DNA of 39,324 nucleotides from JOPF133 sp052144935 (lineage in GTDB: Bacteria; Acidobacteriota; Terriglobia; Bryobacterales; Bryobacteraceae). The stretch spans positions 1-39,324 of the forward strand of contig JBKQPR010000137.1 in the NCBI GenBank assembly GCA_052144935.1. Direction: 5' to 3'. Below are positions 1 to 8,421 of this stretch, one piece after another. Under the pieces are notes generated by a model. It did not search any database and was not told the DNA's origin. It saw only the letters and a program-made list of their open reading frames with translations. Position numbers and translations under genes: made by a program. Within the stretch, counting starts at the first letter, position 1. Each line of letters starts with the position of its first letter.

Positions 1-121
1 GCCGCATTCCCGCGGGGCGCCCCACCCTCCTCTCAACCATCTCCTCCCAAGCCCCAAAGATCCGGCGTCGACGACCCACTCACCCTGCCAAAGCCGTTTC
101 GCACCCCCCACTGTCTGAATT

Positions 122-137
122 GCAGTCACGTGAAACA
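122..137. promoter_or_regulatory. second, partial parS-like site
   Basis: GCAGTCACGTGAAACA matches 12 of 16 bases of the parS consensus, including the whole right half and the central CACGTG. Its centre is 17 bp from that of the perfect site at 140-155. The left half-site is degraded. It could be a weak ParB site or a decayed duplicate. Confidence 0.6.
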
Positions 138-139
138 AG

Positions 140-155
140 TGTTTCACGTGAAACA
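140..155. promoter_or_regulatory. parS: parS site (ParB/Spo0J binding site)
   Basis: The 16 bases TGTTTCACGTGAAACA are a perfect palindrome, identical to the consensus parS sequence bound by ParB/Spo0J in chromosome segregation. ParB loads at parS, spreads as a CTP-dependent clamp and recruits SMC. Such sites usually cluster near the replication origin, so the window may be origin-proximal (inference). The site lies 57 bp upstream of the vapB start, so a second role in that promoter region cannot be excluded, but a chance exact 16-mer match is very unlikely. Confidence 0.88.
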
Positions 156-162
156 AAACAAA

Positions 163-197
163 TGGTAGAATGGTAGAGCATAGGTATACTTCTACCA
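163..197. promoter_or_regulatory. palindromic operator at the vapBC promoter
   Basis: TGGTAGAA at 163-170 is followed by a second copy TGGTAGAG at 171-178, and the inverted arm TTCTACCA lies at 190-197, ending on the A of the proposed vapB start codon. Type II antitoxins usually repress their own operon through inverted repeats in this position, so autoregulation by VapB/VapBC is likely. The role is inferred from position and symmetry only. Confidence 0.55.
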
Positions 198-469
198 TGG
201 GCCTCAATATCAAGAACGCGGAGGTAGAGCGGCTAGCCAGTGAGGTAGCCGGCTTGGCGCACGAAACCAAGACCGAAGCCATCCGCCGGGCGTTGTTGGA
301 ACGCCGGGCACGGCTTCAAGCCCGCGCGGGAAAGCCGGGGGGGCGCAGGGGCCTGCGCGATTATCTGGAGCGGAATGTCTGGCCCATGGTTCCTCAGGAA
401 GAGTTAGGGCGCGTTCTCAATCGCGAGGAGGAAGACCAGATTCTGGGCTACGGGCCGGAAGGCTACTGA
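197..469 (+). CDS. vapB: VapB-type antitoxin (Rv0623/PSK family)
   Basis: A 90-residue protein. The N-terminal segment GLNIKNAEVERLASEVAGL followed by ETKTEAIRRALLERRARL is the ribbon-helix-helix pattern of the Rv0623-like VapB antitoxins: a beta strand, then two helices that dimerise and bind operator DNA. The C-terminal tail, rich in acidic and aromatic residues, should wrap the toxin. The start at 197 is preferred because it begins the family motif; an ATG at 170 would add nine residues lying inside the operator palindrome. The PIN toxin gene follows 4 to 19 bp downstream, depending on its start, so the two form one operon. The protein would neutralise the toxin and repress the operon. Confidence 0.88.
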   Translation: MGLNIKNAEVERLASEVAGLAHETKTEAIRRALLERRARLQARAGKPGGRRGLRDYLERNVWPMVPQEELGRVLNREEEDQILGYGPEGY

Positions 470-488
470 GGCAATGGCTACCGAGGCA

Positions 489-875
489 ATGGTTCTGGAT
501 AGTTCCGCGATTGTCGCCATTCACTTGCGAGAACCTGGCCACGACCGGCTGATCGAAGCAATCGACGATGCCGAGGTCGTAGTCGTCGGAGTTCCTACGC
601 TGCTCGAAACCGCCGTGGTCTTGACCACGCGGTTGGGCCAGGATGCCCGTCCGGTGCTGTCCGCTTTTCTCCGCCGTCTGGAGGCCGAGGTGGTCGCGTT
701 TAACCAAGACCACCTGGATGCCGCCACCACCGCCTTTCTGCGCTTTGGACGGGGACGCCATCCCGCGGCCTTGAATTTCGGAGACTGCATGGCTTATGCC
801 GTCGCGTCGGTTGCCGGTATGCCCCTGCTGTTTACGGGCGAGGATTTCGCCCGGACTGACATCAAGCAAGCATAG
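489..875 (+). CDS. vapC: VapC-type PIN-domain ribonuclease toxin
   Basis: A 128-residue PIN-domain endoribonuclease, the toxin partner of the preceding VapB. The Mg2+-binding acidic quartet is visible: D4 in MVLDSSAIVAI, E40 in VPTLLETAVV, D99 in LNFGDCMAYA and D119 in FTGEDFAR. These toxins cleave tRNA or rRNA when the antitoxin is degraded; the target here cannot be read from sequence. An ATG at 474 would add five residues. Both starts sit in a 15-bp direct repeat containing GAGGCAATGG, so each has its own GAGG ribosome-binding site. The 489 start matches the family N-terminus best. cydA begins only 15 bp after the stop codon, so read-through transcription is possible. Confidence 0.9.
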   Translation: MVLDSSAIVAIHLREPGHDRLIEAIDDAEVVVVGVPTLLETAVVLTTRLGQDARPVLSAFLRRLEAEVVAFNQDHLDAATTAFLRFGRGRHPAALNFGDCMAYAVASVAGMPLLFTGEDFARTDIKQA

Positions 876-890
876 GAATCCGGGGCGATA

Positions 891-2264
891 ATGAAGAGCG
901 TGGACGACGCGCTGCTACTGCACCGCCTGCATTTTGCTTTCACCATCACCTTCCACTATCTGTTTCCGCAGCTCACCATGGGCCTGGCGCCGCTCATCGT
1001 CATACTGAAATCCCTGTACCTCCGCACGGACAACCCGCTCTACAACCGGGCGGCGCACTTCTGGGCGAAGGTATTCGGCATCAATTTCGTGATGGGGGTG
1101 GTCACCGGCATCCCCATGGAATTTCAGTTCGGCACCAACTGGGCGCAGTTCGCCAGGGTCACCGGAGGCGTGATCGGGCAGCCGCTGGTGATGGAGGGCG
1201 TGTTCTCGTTCTTTCTGGAATCGGCCTTCCTGGGACTGTTTCTCTACGGCGAACAAAGGCTCGGGCGGGGGGGCCATTGGTGGGCGGGGTTCGCGGTGTT
1301 CGCCGGATCGTGGCTTTCCGGCTTCTTCATCATCGTGACGGATGCCTGGATGCAGTATCCGGTGGCCTTCGAGCGAACCGCCTCCGGTGAATTCCAGGTC
1401 ACCAGTTTCTGGGGTCTCCTGCTGAATCCCTGGGCGTTGATTCAGTACTCGCACAATATGTGCGGGGCGCTAATCACGGGCGTTTTCGCGATGGCGGCGG
1501 TGGGCGCCTATTACCTTCTGGAGGAGAAGTTCATCGAAGAAGGGCGGGCGTTTCTGCGCGTCGCGATGGTGGTGGGGGTGGCCGCTTCGGTGGCGCAGAT
1601 CTTCCCGACCGGCGACCTGCACGGCAAATTTATGGCCGCGCACCAACCGGCCACCACGGCGGCCATGGAGGGGCTGTTCAAGACCGAGGCCGGCGCGCCC
1701 ATCGTGCTTCTGGGCCAGCCGGACGTCGAGAACCAGCGTATCGATAATCCGCTGGTTGCCAACGACGTGCTCAGTTTTTTGATTTACGGCACGGCCAGGG
1801 CCCAAGTTCGGGGGTTGAACGCGTTTCCGAAGAGCGACTGGCCGACTAATATCCCGCTGGTCTATTTCAGCTATCACATCATGGCCGGGCTGGGGACCAT
1901 CTTTGTGGCGGTGATGGCGGCGGGAGCGTTCCTGCTGTGGCGCGGCGCGCTCTACCGCACGCGCTGGATGCTGTGGATTCTGCTGCTCTGCCTGCCGCTC
2001 CCCTACATCGCCAACACGGCCGGCTGGATGACCGCGGAGACGGGCCGTCAACCGTGGCTGGTTTACGGGCTGATGCGAACGCCGGAAGGCTATTCGCAGT
2101 ACGTCGGCGCGGGCAACGGCCTTTTCACTTTGCTGGGTTTCATGGGACTGTACGCGCTTCTGGCCATCCTGTTCTTGTTTCTGGTGTTTCGCACGATCGC
2201 GCACGGGCCGGTAGAAAAGCCGGCTTCGGACATCGCCTCGGGGGCGCCGGTGACGATGGCTTGA
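891..2264 (+). CDS. cydA: cytochrome bd ubiquinol oxidase subunit I
   Basis: CydA, 457 residues, is the haem-carrying subunit of the bd quinol oxidase, which reduces O2 to water with high affinity in the cytoplasmic membrane without pumping protons. By alignment with the E. coli protein the ligands are present: H22 (b595/d site), E102 and E110 (the MEG...LES pair), H188 and M331 (haem b558), and the GRQPW motif at 385-389. The periplasmic Q-loop between about residues 240 and 325 is short, with no E. coli-type insertion, which puts it in the short Q-loop (CIO-like) class. cydB follows after 13 bp. No cydX or cydDC genes are seen here. Confidence 0.97.
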   Translation: MKSVDDALLLHRLHFAFTITFHYLFPQLTMGLAPLIVILKSLYLRTDNPLYNRAAHFWAKVFGINFVMGVVTGIPMEFQFGTNWAQFARVTGGVIGQPLVMEGVFSFFLESAFLGLFLYGEQRLGRGGHWWAGFAVFAGSWLSGFFIIVTDAWMQYPVAFERTASGEFQVTSFWGLLLNPWALIQYSHNMCGALITGVFAMAAVGAYYLLEEKFIEEGRAFLRVAMVVGVAASVAQIFPTGDLHGKFMAAHQPATTAAMEGLFKTEAGAPIVLLGQPDVENQRIDNPLVANDVLSFLIYGTARAQVRGLNAFPKSDWPTNIPLVYFSYHIMAGLGTIFVAVMAAGAFLLWRGALYRTRWMLWILLLCLPLPYIANTAGWMTAETGRQPWLVYGLMRTPEGYSQYVGAGNGLFTLLGFMGLYALLAILFLFLVFRTIAHGPVEKPASDIASGAPVTMA

Positions 2265-2277
2265 GAGAGAACATGAC

Positions 2278-3324
2278 ATGCTGCTGACCTGGTTCCTGCT
2301 GGTCGCGATCATGCTCGCGGCCTATGTGGTCCTCGACGGATTCGACCTGGGCATCGGAGTGCTGCATCTTTTCCTGGCGCGCACCGAAGAAGAGCGCACC
2401 CTCCTGATCCGCACCATCGGTCCGGTGTGGGATGGCAATGAAGTCTGGCTGCTGGCGGGCGGTGGAACCCTGTACTTTGCCTTTCCGCTGCTGTACGCCT
2501 CGGGATTCAGCGGCTTCTACCTTCCGCTGATGATGGTCTTGTGGCTGCTGATCCTGCGGGGAATCGGGATCGAGCTGCGCATGCAGCTTGACACGCCGGT
2601 CTGGCGCGGGCTGTTTAATGGATGTTTCGGAATTTCCAGCCTGCTGCTGACGGTATTTTACGGGGCCGCGTTGGGCAATGTGATCCGCGGTGTTCCCTTG
2701 CAGCGCGATGGCTATTTCTTCCTGCCGCTGTGGACCAACTGGAAGGTGGGCCCCGATCCCGGCATTCTGGATTGGTACACCGTGATCGCAGGCCTGCTGG
2801 CGCTGATTGCGCTGGCGCTGCACGGGGCCAATTATGCCGTGCTGAAGACCAGCGGCGCGCTCAACCTGCGCGCGCGGCGCGCCGCGGCCCGGCTGTGGCC
2901 CACGCTGGTTCTGGCGACCGCGGCCAGCCTGGCGGCGACGCTCTACATTCGCCCCAGCCTGCTGGAGAATTACCAGCGGCTGCCGGCGCTCTACGCGATT
3001 CCCGCGCTGGTGGCGGCCTCCCTATTCGGCACCTGGCGCCTGGGCCGGGTGGGCCACGAGCGCGGCGCATTTTTGTGCTCCAGCGCCTATCTGGCGCTGA
3101 TGCTTTTGGGCGCGGCGGCCGCGGTGTATCCCAACTTATTGCTGTCAACGACCGACGAGAGCTTGAACATCACGGTCTTCAATGCGCATTCGGGCGAGCA
3201 CTCCCTGGAGATCGGCCTGATCTGGTGGAGCTTCGGGATGGCCCTCGCGGCGGGCTACTTCGTGTTTGTCTACCGGATGTTCCGAGGTAAGATCACGGGC
3301 AGCTTCGATGGGCACGGTTACTAA
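2278..3324 (+). CDS. cydB: cytochrome bd ubiquinol oxidase subunit II
   Basis: CydB, 348 residues, is the second integral-membrane subunit of the bd oxidase. The N-terminus AAYVVLDGFDLGIGVLHLF and the GPVWDGNEVWLL segment are family hallmarks (YxxxDGFDLG, WDGNEVW). Several hydrophobic helices follow, and a short charged C-terminus ends in FDGHGY. The start at 2278 has a GAGAGA ribosome-binding site just after the cydA stop. The last 17 bases overlap a small dioxygenase gene fragment in another frame. Confidence 0.96.
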   Translation: MLLTWFLLVAIMLAAYVVLDGFDLGIGVLHLFLARTEEERTLLIRTIGPVWDGNEVWLLAGGGTLYFAFPLLYASGFSGFYLPLMMVLWLLILRGIGIELRMQLDTPVWRGLFNGCFGISSLLLTVFYGAALGNVIRGVPLQRDGYFFLPLWTNWKVGPDPGILDWYTVIAGLLALIALALHGANYAVLKTSGALNLRARRAAARLWPTLVLATAASLAATLYIRPSLLENYQRLPALYAIPALVAASLFGTWRLGRVGHERGAFLCSSAYLALMLLGAAAAVYPNLLLSTTDESLNITVFNAHSGEHSLEIGLIWWSFGMALAAGYFVFVYRMFRGKITGSFDGHGY

Positions 3325-3472
3325 CTTGAGTGAGGGCTTTTCGATTCTGCCTGGTGTCTTTGGGCCGCGGGAAATAGAAAACCTGATCGACGCTGTCTCG
3401 AAGATCGGCCGGGATCGAGGAGTTCGTAGCTGCGGCGGTGTGTATGGCGTCCGCCGGCTTCGGCTGAAATGA
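3308..3472 (+). pseudogene. N-terminal fragment of a phytanoyl-CoA dioxygenase-like protein
   Basis: A 54-residue reading frame begins MGTVTNLSEGFSILPGVFG and continues with REIENLIDAVSKI and a GVRS stretch. This resembles the first 50 residues of PhyH-type Fe(II)/2-oxoglutarate dioxygenases, where a 'G(Y/F)xIxPGVLSPxEIxxLxxAL' pattern precedes the fold. A full protein would be about 250-300 residues; here the frame stops at 3472 and the iron-binding HxD...H residues are absent. It starts inside the end of cydB. I read it as a deletion remnant; a short real protein cannot be excluded. Confidence 0.5.
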
Positions 3473-3503
3473 TGTATCGTGAAAAGAGGGGACCTGAACT
3501 GCT

Positions 3504-3824
3504 ATGCCCATCCGGCCGAGAGGAATCGCGCAGCCTGTAGGGTTGATCAAGAGCCTCAATTCCATCCAGCACCGCATGCCCCCAGGATTCGTCAAGTGGC
3601 GTTTCACATTTGACAATGACTGGAGCGGAGATCCGGCAATCTTCTTTTCGATTGTCCTGTCGGACGATTCAAGCCGACCCCCGAAGCTCCGTCAAGTCAC
3701 CAGCGCTATCACAAGCCTCATCACCCAGGAGCTTGATCCGCTAAACCAATGGGGCCTCATCCCCTATTTCAGCTTTAGAAGCCAGTCCGAACAAGCCGAG
3801 CTCAAAGACGAGGTGTTCGATTAG
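3504..3824 (+). CDS. uncharacterised protein coupled to a HEPN gene
   Basis: A 106-residue protein that I do not assign to a named family. It looks like an alpha/beta fold: strands around FVKWRFTFDND and AIFFSIVLSDD, a helix around LRQVTSAITSLITQEL, then WGLIPYFSFRSQSE with a conserved-looking tail. It starts with ATG at 3504 and its stop lies 3 bp before the HEPN gene start, so the two are almost certainly translated together. By analogy with HEPN/MNT modules it could be the antitoxin or sensor partner. No catalytic nucleotidyltransferase GS...DxD motif is visible, so this is not a standard MNT protein. Confidence 0.72.
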   Translation: MPIRPRGIAQPVGLIKSLNSIQHRMPPGFVKWRFTFDNDWSGDPAIFFSIVLSDDSSRPPKLRQVTSAITSLITQELDPLNQWGLIPYFSFRSQSEQAELKDEVFD

Positions 3825-3827
3825 GTC

Positions 3828-4304
3828 ATGGCGCTCGCCGACGACCTGCTCGAACAGGCGCAGCACCTTGCCACGCGAGATCCCAGGCGTCCCAGGCAGG
3901 CCAGTCTTCGGCGCGCCGTCTCCACCGCCTACTATGCTCTATTTCATCTCTTGATCGCCGCCACGATATCGAACTGGAAGAGTCGTGATCAGCGAGCTCT
4001 GGTTGCCCGCGGATTCGATCACAAGTCCATGAAGGACGCATCGAACAAGACCGCAGGTAAGCAGTTTGCTCCATCGGACGCCGTCGTTGCGGGTCATCTG
4101 AAGATAGTGGCTCAAGCCTTTGTGGAGCTTCAACAGCGCCGACACGCCGCGGATTACAACTACGTCAAGAAATGGTCGAAAACCGAAGTCCAAACGCATA
4201 TCGACACTGCCATCGCGGCGTTCCAAAGTTGGAAGATCATACGCAAGGAGCGAATCGCGCAGGATTATCTGGTATCCCTCCTGATTAAGGAGCGCAAGGA
4301 TTAG
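3828..4304 (+). CDS. HEPN-domain protein
   Basis: A 158-residue all-helical protein. Residues 26-40, SLRRAVSTAYYALFH, are the first-helix signature of HEPN (UPF0332-like) domains, and RRHAADYN at 104-111 occupies the place of the late R...DY motif of this subgroup. HEPN proteins are often RNA-cleaving toxins or small-ligand binders acting with a partner encoded next door. The canonical RNase RxxxxH motif is not clear here, so activity is uncertain. It begins 3 bp after the upstream unknown gene. The next gene is on the opposite strand, so these two form a self-contained two-gene unit. Confidence 0.82.
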   Translation: MALADDLLEQAQHLATRDPRRPRQASLRRAVSTAYYALFHLLIAATISNWKSRDQRALVARGFDHKSMKDASNKTAGKQFAPSDAVVAGHLKIVAQAFVELQQRRHAADYNYVKKWSKTEVQTHIDTAIAAFQSWKIIRKERIAQDYLVSLLIKERKD

Positions 4305-4430
4305 CGGCACCACGCCGGGATGGTAGCCGCCGAAAAGCGACCGGCTTCCCACCGGAATGGCCAACGGCTCGCCGACACGGAGGCAGCATCGATGAGCACC
4401 CCCGGTTCAGCGGTCATCTTGCCATCAGGG

Positions 4431-5585
4431 TCAACGTTCCACCGGAACCCGGTCCTCGGCAACGACAATCTCATGGTGATCCGGCAACCGGCTTTCGACC
4501 GACTCGAACGCGCGCACTCCCTCGATGACATAGCGTTCGACCTCGTCCATGCCGAGGATCCACCTGGCGCCGTCGTTCCTTTCAAAGTGCTTCGTCGTGC
4601 GCGTGATCGAGTTGTAGTACGCCGTTGTTCTCACGAGCAGTTTCTCGATCGTCGAAGCTCGTTTGCTGTCGAACCGCTCGAGCCGCTCCAGGGTGACGTT
4701 GGGGAGATCCAGGTGCCGCGCGATCAACTCGACGAGAGCGGCAATATTCACGTTGTTGTCCGCGGTGGCGTGATGCACGCCGTTGGGAACGTTGGGATCT
4801 TTGAATAGCTGGAAGATGTCGTGGCAGACATAGTCAACCGGGATGATGTTGACCCCCACGTCCGGATTGGCGTACGCCGCGACCGAGGAGTGTACCTGCT
4901 TGAGGTATCGTTTCAGGCGAAGCATTTCCCGAATCAACCCATACAGGCCCGTTGTGCCGCCGCCCGTCTGGTACGATTTCGACGGACCGATCACCACGGA
5001 TGGCCGGACTATCACCAACCGTATTTCTTTGGCGTCGCATAGGGCCGTGATGAGGTGCTCCGCCGCGCACTTGGTTTCTTCATAATAATTGTTGAAGGCG
5101 GCGGGACGATGCAACCGCTCGGGCACACGACCTTCGTGAATACCCACCGTATAGGCCGTGGAGATATAGAAGAACACGCCGCATCTCAACGCCGCCGCGA
5201 TATCGACCGCATGTCTCAGACCGTTGATGTTGTGATCGTAAATTACGTCCTTGTTCTTTTCCTCAACTTTCAATGACGACGCGAAGTGGAAGAACGTCGA
5301 TCCCGGCGACCCCCTCCGTGCCGGATCCAGCCACGCTTCGCTGAGTCCCAAGCGTGGGAGCGTGATGTCGGATCGAATCGCGGTCACGCCGTCGAGGTGC
5401 AACGCCGGCTTTTCCGGATAGCTCCGGTTCACCGCGAGAACCGCTTGCTTCAGTCTCCCGGTACACGCTTCGCCGCTACTGCCTCGAACAAAGCATTGAA
5501 CGCCGTACTCCCGGGTGGAGAGATAATTTCGGATGAAGTGGCTTCCCAGAAACCCCGTTCCGCCGGTGATGTATACCGTCTTCAT
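4431..5585 (-). CDS. extended SDR family NAD(P)-dependent reductase (male-sterility/thioester-reductase type)
   Basis: A 384-residue extended short-chain dehydrogenase. The dinucleotide-binding GGTGFLG is at 8-14, the STAY segment at 142-145 and the catalytic Y168xxxK172 in YYEETK. The pattern resembles the NAD_binding_4 group (fatty acyl reductases, carrier-protein thioester reductases) more than sugar epimerases, but the substrate is unknown. The ATG at 5585 is chosen because the Rossmann strand begins there and an AAGAGA box precedes it; an upstream ATG would add 22 residues lying in the 3' end of the upstream gene. It starts 25 bp after the carbamoyltransferase stop, so they share an operon and presumably one small-molecule or glycan modification pathway. 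Confidence 0.88.
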   Translation of the reverse strand: MKTVYITGGTGFLGSHFIRNYLSTREYGVQCFVRGSSGEACTGRLKQAVLAVNRSYPEKPALHLDGVTAIRSDITLPRLGLSEAWLDPARRGSPGSTFFHFASSLKVEEKNKDVIYDHNINGLRHAVDIAAALRCGVFFYISTAYTVGIHEGRVPERLHRPAAFNNYYEETKCAAEHLITALCDAKEIRLVIVRPSVVIGPSKSYQTGGGTTGLYGLIREMLRLKRYLKQVHSSVAAYANPDVGVNIIPVDYVCHDIFQLFKDPNVPNGVHHATADNNVNIAALVELIARHLDLPNVTLERLERFDSKRASTIEKLLVRTTAYYNSITRTTKHFERNDGARWILGMDEVERYVIEGVRAFESVESRLPDHHEIVVAEDRVPVER

Positions 5586-5610
5586 AGCAACGAATTCTCT
5601 TGGCGTCGAT

Positions 5611-7799
5611 TCACACTTGAGTGGGAACGCCCGGTCCTCCGGCTTCGACACGCGAGGCGGTTAAGCACTGGCGGAGCCTTCGACCGCCGTCTTTCGGCCA
5701 CGTATCGATCTTATCCCAAGCGGCGTACGCCGGCCCTTCGGCGGAAATGAAGAATACCGCATCCATGCCTTTGGACCGCTTTAATGTTTCGAGAGCCTGC
5801 CGCGGCGTTTGCACAATCGGTCCGGCAACGTTGAAGGATGTGTTAACGGCCACCTCAACGCCGATTCTACGGCCGAGGGCTCGAAGATAGGCGTAGGTGA
5901 AGGGGTCTTGCGCTTCTTCGACGATTTGAATGCGCGCCGTGCCGTCGCGATGTATGACGGCCGGAATCCGCGCGCAGGCTTCGGGCCGGGCCCGGGCGGT
6001 GAGAACCATGTAGCGGTAGGCATTGTATCCCGCGTCGGCTGCGCCAGGAGCGAGTTCAAACCATCGCTCGGCTGCGGCGCGAGTTGCCATGGGAGCCAAC
6101 GGCCGCACCGACTCGCGGTACTTCACCATCTGGTTGAGCACCTGGAGGGTCTTCGGATTGCAGGGATTGGCGAGAATCGAGCGGTGACCCAAGGCGCGCG
6201 GCCCGGTTTCCGCCGGTCCCTGAAACAAGGCCAGCACGCCATCGCCGGCGGTGATCGACGCCATCAGATCCACAACCGCATCCCGGCCTGCCTGCCCGCT
6301 GACGTCTCCCAGACTGGTCCAGCCAATCCCGGCTGAGGCCTTCAGCGCTTCCAGGATCTCGCGGTCGGCGGGCGCGCGGCCGCAGTAGAAACTGTGCTCC
6401 AAGGGCACACCCCAGCGAGCTCCGGCGCGGATGGCGAACTGATAGGCGGCCCCGCGCTCACACCTGCGTCGCCAGGCGTTGGGGGCACCCAGAGGTGGAG
6501 CCGGGTATCCCGAAGCCCCAGGTTTGTTTCGTAGAACTCTTCGTTGAAATGTTCCATCAGCCGCATATTGGCGAGGCCGTTGAGTGCGGTACCGCCGGAG
6601 AGAACCAATCGGCTGCTGCCAGTCGACCGGATCAAGTGTCCGATGACGTGGAACAGGACATCCTCGAACACCATTTGAGTGGCCGCGGCTATGTCGAAGC
6701 GGTCCTGACTGCGCAGTCCCGTCCCTAAGTCCTCTACACGAAGCACTGCGTCCGGATTCCACATCATCTTAACGGGTGTGGGGTCCCCGATGATGCGGCG
6801 CAACTCCGGCGTGTAGAGTTTGCTCAGCAGGCTGCGGGGCCAGTTGGCGAGCGCTCGATTCAGGGTCGCATGGCCGTCCGGGCCGAGGTAAAAGATCTGG
6901 CGCAGCGCCGGGTAATACTTATTCGTAAGACGGTCCTGGTTGCCCCAGGCGGCAGCACCCATATATCGTCCCTCGCTGCTTAGAATGGTCCAGCCGCCCT
7001 GAGTGGAGCTCAAGACGCTAAAGAAAGCCCCCAGCGAATCGAAGACGCTTCCGTTGCTCCGCAAACGGCGAAGGTTCCCTTTTTCGGCCAGGTAAAGCGA
7101 AATCGATCCGTCATCGCCGAACCCATCGAGTACGGACACCATGACAGGCTCCGGCGAGTTGGCGAAGGGAGAGACGCCGAACGAGAAATACGCATGATTG
7201 TCGTGGTGGCCTATTCCCACCAGCGGGATGGCTCCGCGCACACCGAACGTTTTCGCCAACTTGTAGGGGGACCGGCAGGATTGGAACAGGTGCGTGATGT
7301 TCATTCCGGGAAAAGCGCTCGGGCGCAGCATGCACCAGCTTGAAGGACTCTCTTCGATGGCTGTGCGCAGCAACAGAGCGAAGAGTGCCGCATAGTCCCA
7401 GCTTGCCACACACACATCGATCCGCTCGGGGCCGATACCCAGATGACGAGCCTGTTCGAGCAACTCGGACAGAGCCATGGCCGGAAATGCCGCCTCATGC
7501 TTGACGCCTGAATACCGTTCCTCTTCGTTATTACAGACGATTTCCGGCGCTCCGCCGGGAGCCACTCTCAAGAGCGCCGCTCCCGCGTTGTGGCCGGCGG
7601 GCCCGAGGCCAAGCAAATATACGGTCTTGCCGCGCCGCAGTTTTTCGCGAACTTCGGCAAGGCGCATGGCGGCATACGCGCTGGTCTCGCCGTAGAAAGA
7701 ATGCCCGGCAAACATGGCGGCAAGCATTGGACGGCCGATGCGGTAGACAGCCTCGGCGAGCCATGGATGGCGCGGCCCCAATTGGGCACCCTTACTCAT
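5611..7799 (-). pseudogene. carbamoyltransferase (NodU/CmcH/TobZ family), one frameshift
   Basis: The enzyme family transfers a carbamoyl group from carbamoyl phosphate, via carbamoyl-AMP, to a hydroxyl of a sugar, antibiotic or Nod-factor substrate. The N-terminal Kae1-like part is clear (GLGPAGHNAGAALL, NNEEERYSGVKH, HHDNHAYFSFG, DGFGDDGS), as is the C-terminal part (GPAETGPRALGHRSILANP, KYRESVRPLAP, NTSFNVAGP). The two halves lie in different frames. They join if one G is added to the G4 run at 6450-6453 (C4 on the plus strand), restoring PGDAGVSAG-AAYQFAI. The repaired protein would be about 729 residues, normal for the family. A single homopolymer error or a recent mutation both fit. The start at 7799 (MSKGAQL) is the first plausible ATG. 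Confidence 0.88.
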
Positions 7800-7939
7800 T
7801 ACTTTGGGACGCTCCGTTCGGATGGCCGATTCGGAGACCCGTTTGCCGCCGGGGGAGATGACGCCGAAAACAACGTCCCGGCGCCGATGGAGGTCAGGCG
7901 CAACTGGCGGTCGCAGCCGCGGCTTTCCTCTACTCCGCT

Positions 7940-8400
7940 GCGGCTGCCGCTGGATCGGTAGGACAGAGTCGACAACTGCCCTGCAAAGTTGCAGGTGGTG
8001 TTGGCCCCGTTGGGGTTCAGACCAAACTGGCAACTGCCGTCCTCGTTATCGTACAGGCGGGAGCCTTGCGTGACGCCCGACAGGTGGCCCATCGGGTGGT
8101 ACTGGCAGCTCAAGGGTGTGGGCCCGTATGCCATTGCGCCGGATAGGACTTGCGAGGTCATCCGCCTTGATTATCCCACCTGCAGGCGGCGTTGAAAGTC
8201 CACGGCGCGGAGGGGATGTAGAGTTGCTGTGCGGCGCCGCGGCCCACCTGATTGTAGCCGTAAAGGCAGAAGAAGGGTTGGACCCGTTCAGGTTGAGGTA
8301 GCCAGGAGACTGGCGGCTATGCATTCGCGTTGAGGATGGGGCCAGACTGATGGTTAATCGTGCCGTTGGGACCGAGCAGGGCTTCATTACCATGACCCTT
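7940..8400 (-). pseudogene. remnant of an Rhs/YD-repeat protein
   Basis: On the minus strand, short Rhs-like stretches occur in at least two frames: YGYNQVGRGAAQQLYI, WTFNAACRWDNQG, then MTSQVLSGAMAYGP, YHPMGHLSGVTQG and CNFAGQLSTLSY. They match the succession YGYN.AGR / Y.WDN.GRM / YQYD.MGRLSG / AGQL..L.Y of Rhs repeats, which form the shell around secreted toxins. Frameshifts and stops interrupt it and no toxin core is visible. It lies directly upstream of the carbamoyltransferase and is bounded on its other side by a MITE-like element. Confidence 0.65.
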
Positions 8401-8421
8401 ACTCTGGCTTCGGACCACTTT

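Noticed and set aside
4305..4430. Possible minus-strand protein fragment reading VGEPLAIPVGSRSLFGGYHPG
   Set aside because: Protein-like by eye but needs a frameshift, and no family could be named; too weak to list.
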